Assembly (NCBI GenBank): GCA_900313155.1
Contig: OMQE01000031.1
Location: 1-21,903 of the forward strand
DNA: 21,903 nucleotides
Reading direction: 5' to 3'
DNA from: an uncultured Rhodospirillaceae bacterium
GTDB taxonomy: Bacteria > Pseudomonadota > Alphaproteobacteria > RF32 > CAG-239
Shown: piece after piece, positions 21,793 to 21,903 of the stretch
Position numbering within the stretch: the stretch's first letter is position 1
Layout: each line of letters opens with the position of its first letter
The notes under the pieces: model-generated
What the model was told of the DNA's origin: nothing
Seen by the model: the letters and a program-made list of their open reading frames with translations, nothing else
Databases searched by the model: none
Translations under genes and position numbers: made by a program

Positions 21793-21903
21793 TTAGTATT
21801 CTTTCTGTGTCAGAAGCTCTTGCATTGTTTCAATAAAACGAAAAAGTTGTTCGAATTGTTCATGCAATTTTTGGTAGCGCGTTTTATCTATTTTTTTGCT
21901 CCA
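21793..21903 (-). CDS. 3' end of an unidentified gene (partial, runs off the right edge)
   Basis: On the - strand a frame is open from the right edge to a TAA at 21793-21795, giving 36 residues (begins WSKKIDKTRY, ends LLTQKEY). The spacing of Leu, Phe and Ile between Glu, Gln and Lys suggests a helix or coiled coil. It lies 80 nt upstream of the LolC/E permease on the same strand. It does not look like the C-terminus of ProS, which often precedes lolC in this class. No family can be named. Confidence 0.5.
   Translation of the reverse strand, partial: WSKKIDKTRYQKLHEQFEQLFRFIETMQELLTQKEY

Noticed and set aside
1..21903. CRISPR arrays, insertion sequences, tRNA or rRNA genes, attachment sites
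   Set aside because: I looked for regularly spaced repeats, transposase motifs, cloverleaf-like segments and rRNA signatures on both strands by eye and saw none. A covariance-model search would be needed to exclude small RNA genes.

Overview
The window looks like chromosome of a low-GC alphaproteobacterium. Part of the gene content and order is typical of that class: a SPOR-domain protein next to nagZ, a single LolC/E-type permease next to LolD, BamE, a YceD (DUF177) protein, an FtsB-like protein, YqgE/AlgH and an ScsB-like thiol-disulfide transporter. The taxonomic placement is inference. The coding sequences are A/T-rich with many short AT-rich gaps, and most genes are tightly packed, with 1-12 nt overlaps or gaps.

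Region 1 (1-3307, + strand) is the end of a surface-glycan locus and is clearly more AT-rich than the rest. It holds the 3' end of an unidentified gene, a two-domain HAD-family protein of the capsule/LPS-associated type, and a GT4 glycosyltransferase. It closes with a bidirectional hairpin terminator. Both complete proteins end in copies of the same short hydrophobic-basic unit, seven copies in all.

Region 2 (3332-5660, - strand) is an envelope operon: SPOR protein, NagZ, and a small TatA/B-like membrane protein. Region 3 (5792-9206) pairs two unrelated AP endonucleases, ExoIII-type on + and endonuclease IV on -, around an S41-type periplasmic protease, followed by a SIMPL-domain protein. Region 4 (9237-13491) has a 113-aa unknown, a perfect terminator, an AsmA/DUF748-like anchored protein with a clear promoter, and a large ScsB/DsbD-like protein.

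Region 5 (13512-16650) has YqgE on +, converging on bamE, a truncated-looking FtsK motor and an Mrr-like PD-(D/E)xK nuclease on -. The motor has neither the usual N-terminal membrane domain nor a C-terminal gamma domain. It carries a Trp-rich hydrophobic tail instead, and the nuclease begins 12 nt after its stop. This pairing is one of the two most unusual items here; the shared glycan-protein tails are the other.

Region 6 (16709-19302) has YceD, a 19-bp perfect inverted repeat, an HU-type protein, a MORN-repeat lipoprotein with a palindrome at its promoter, and a DMT-type transporter. Region 7 (19362-21903, - strand) has an unidentified gene end, the LolC/E permease, LolD and FtsB. I see no tRNA, rRNA, CRISPR array, insertion sequence or phage gene. 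No stretch longer than about 300 bases lacks a gene.
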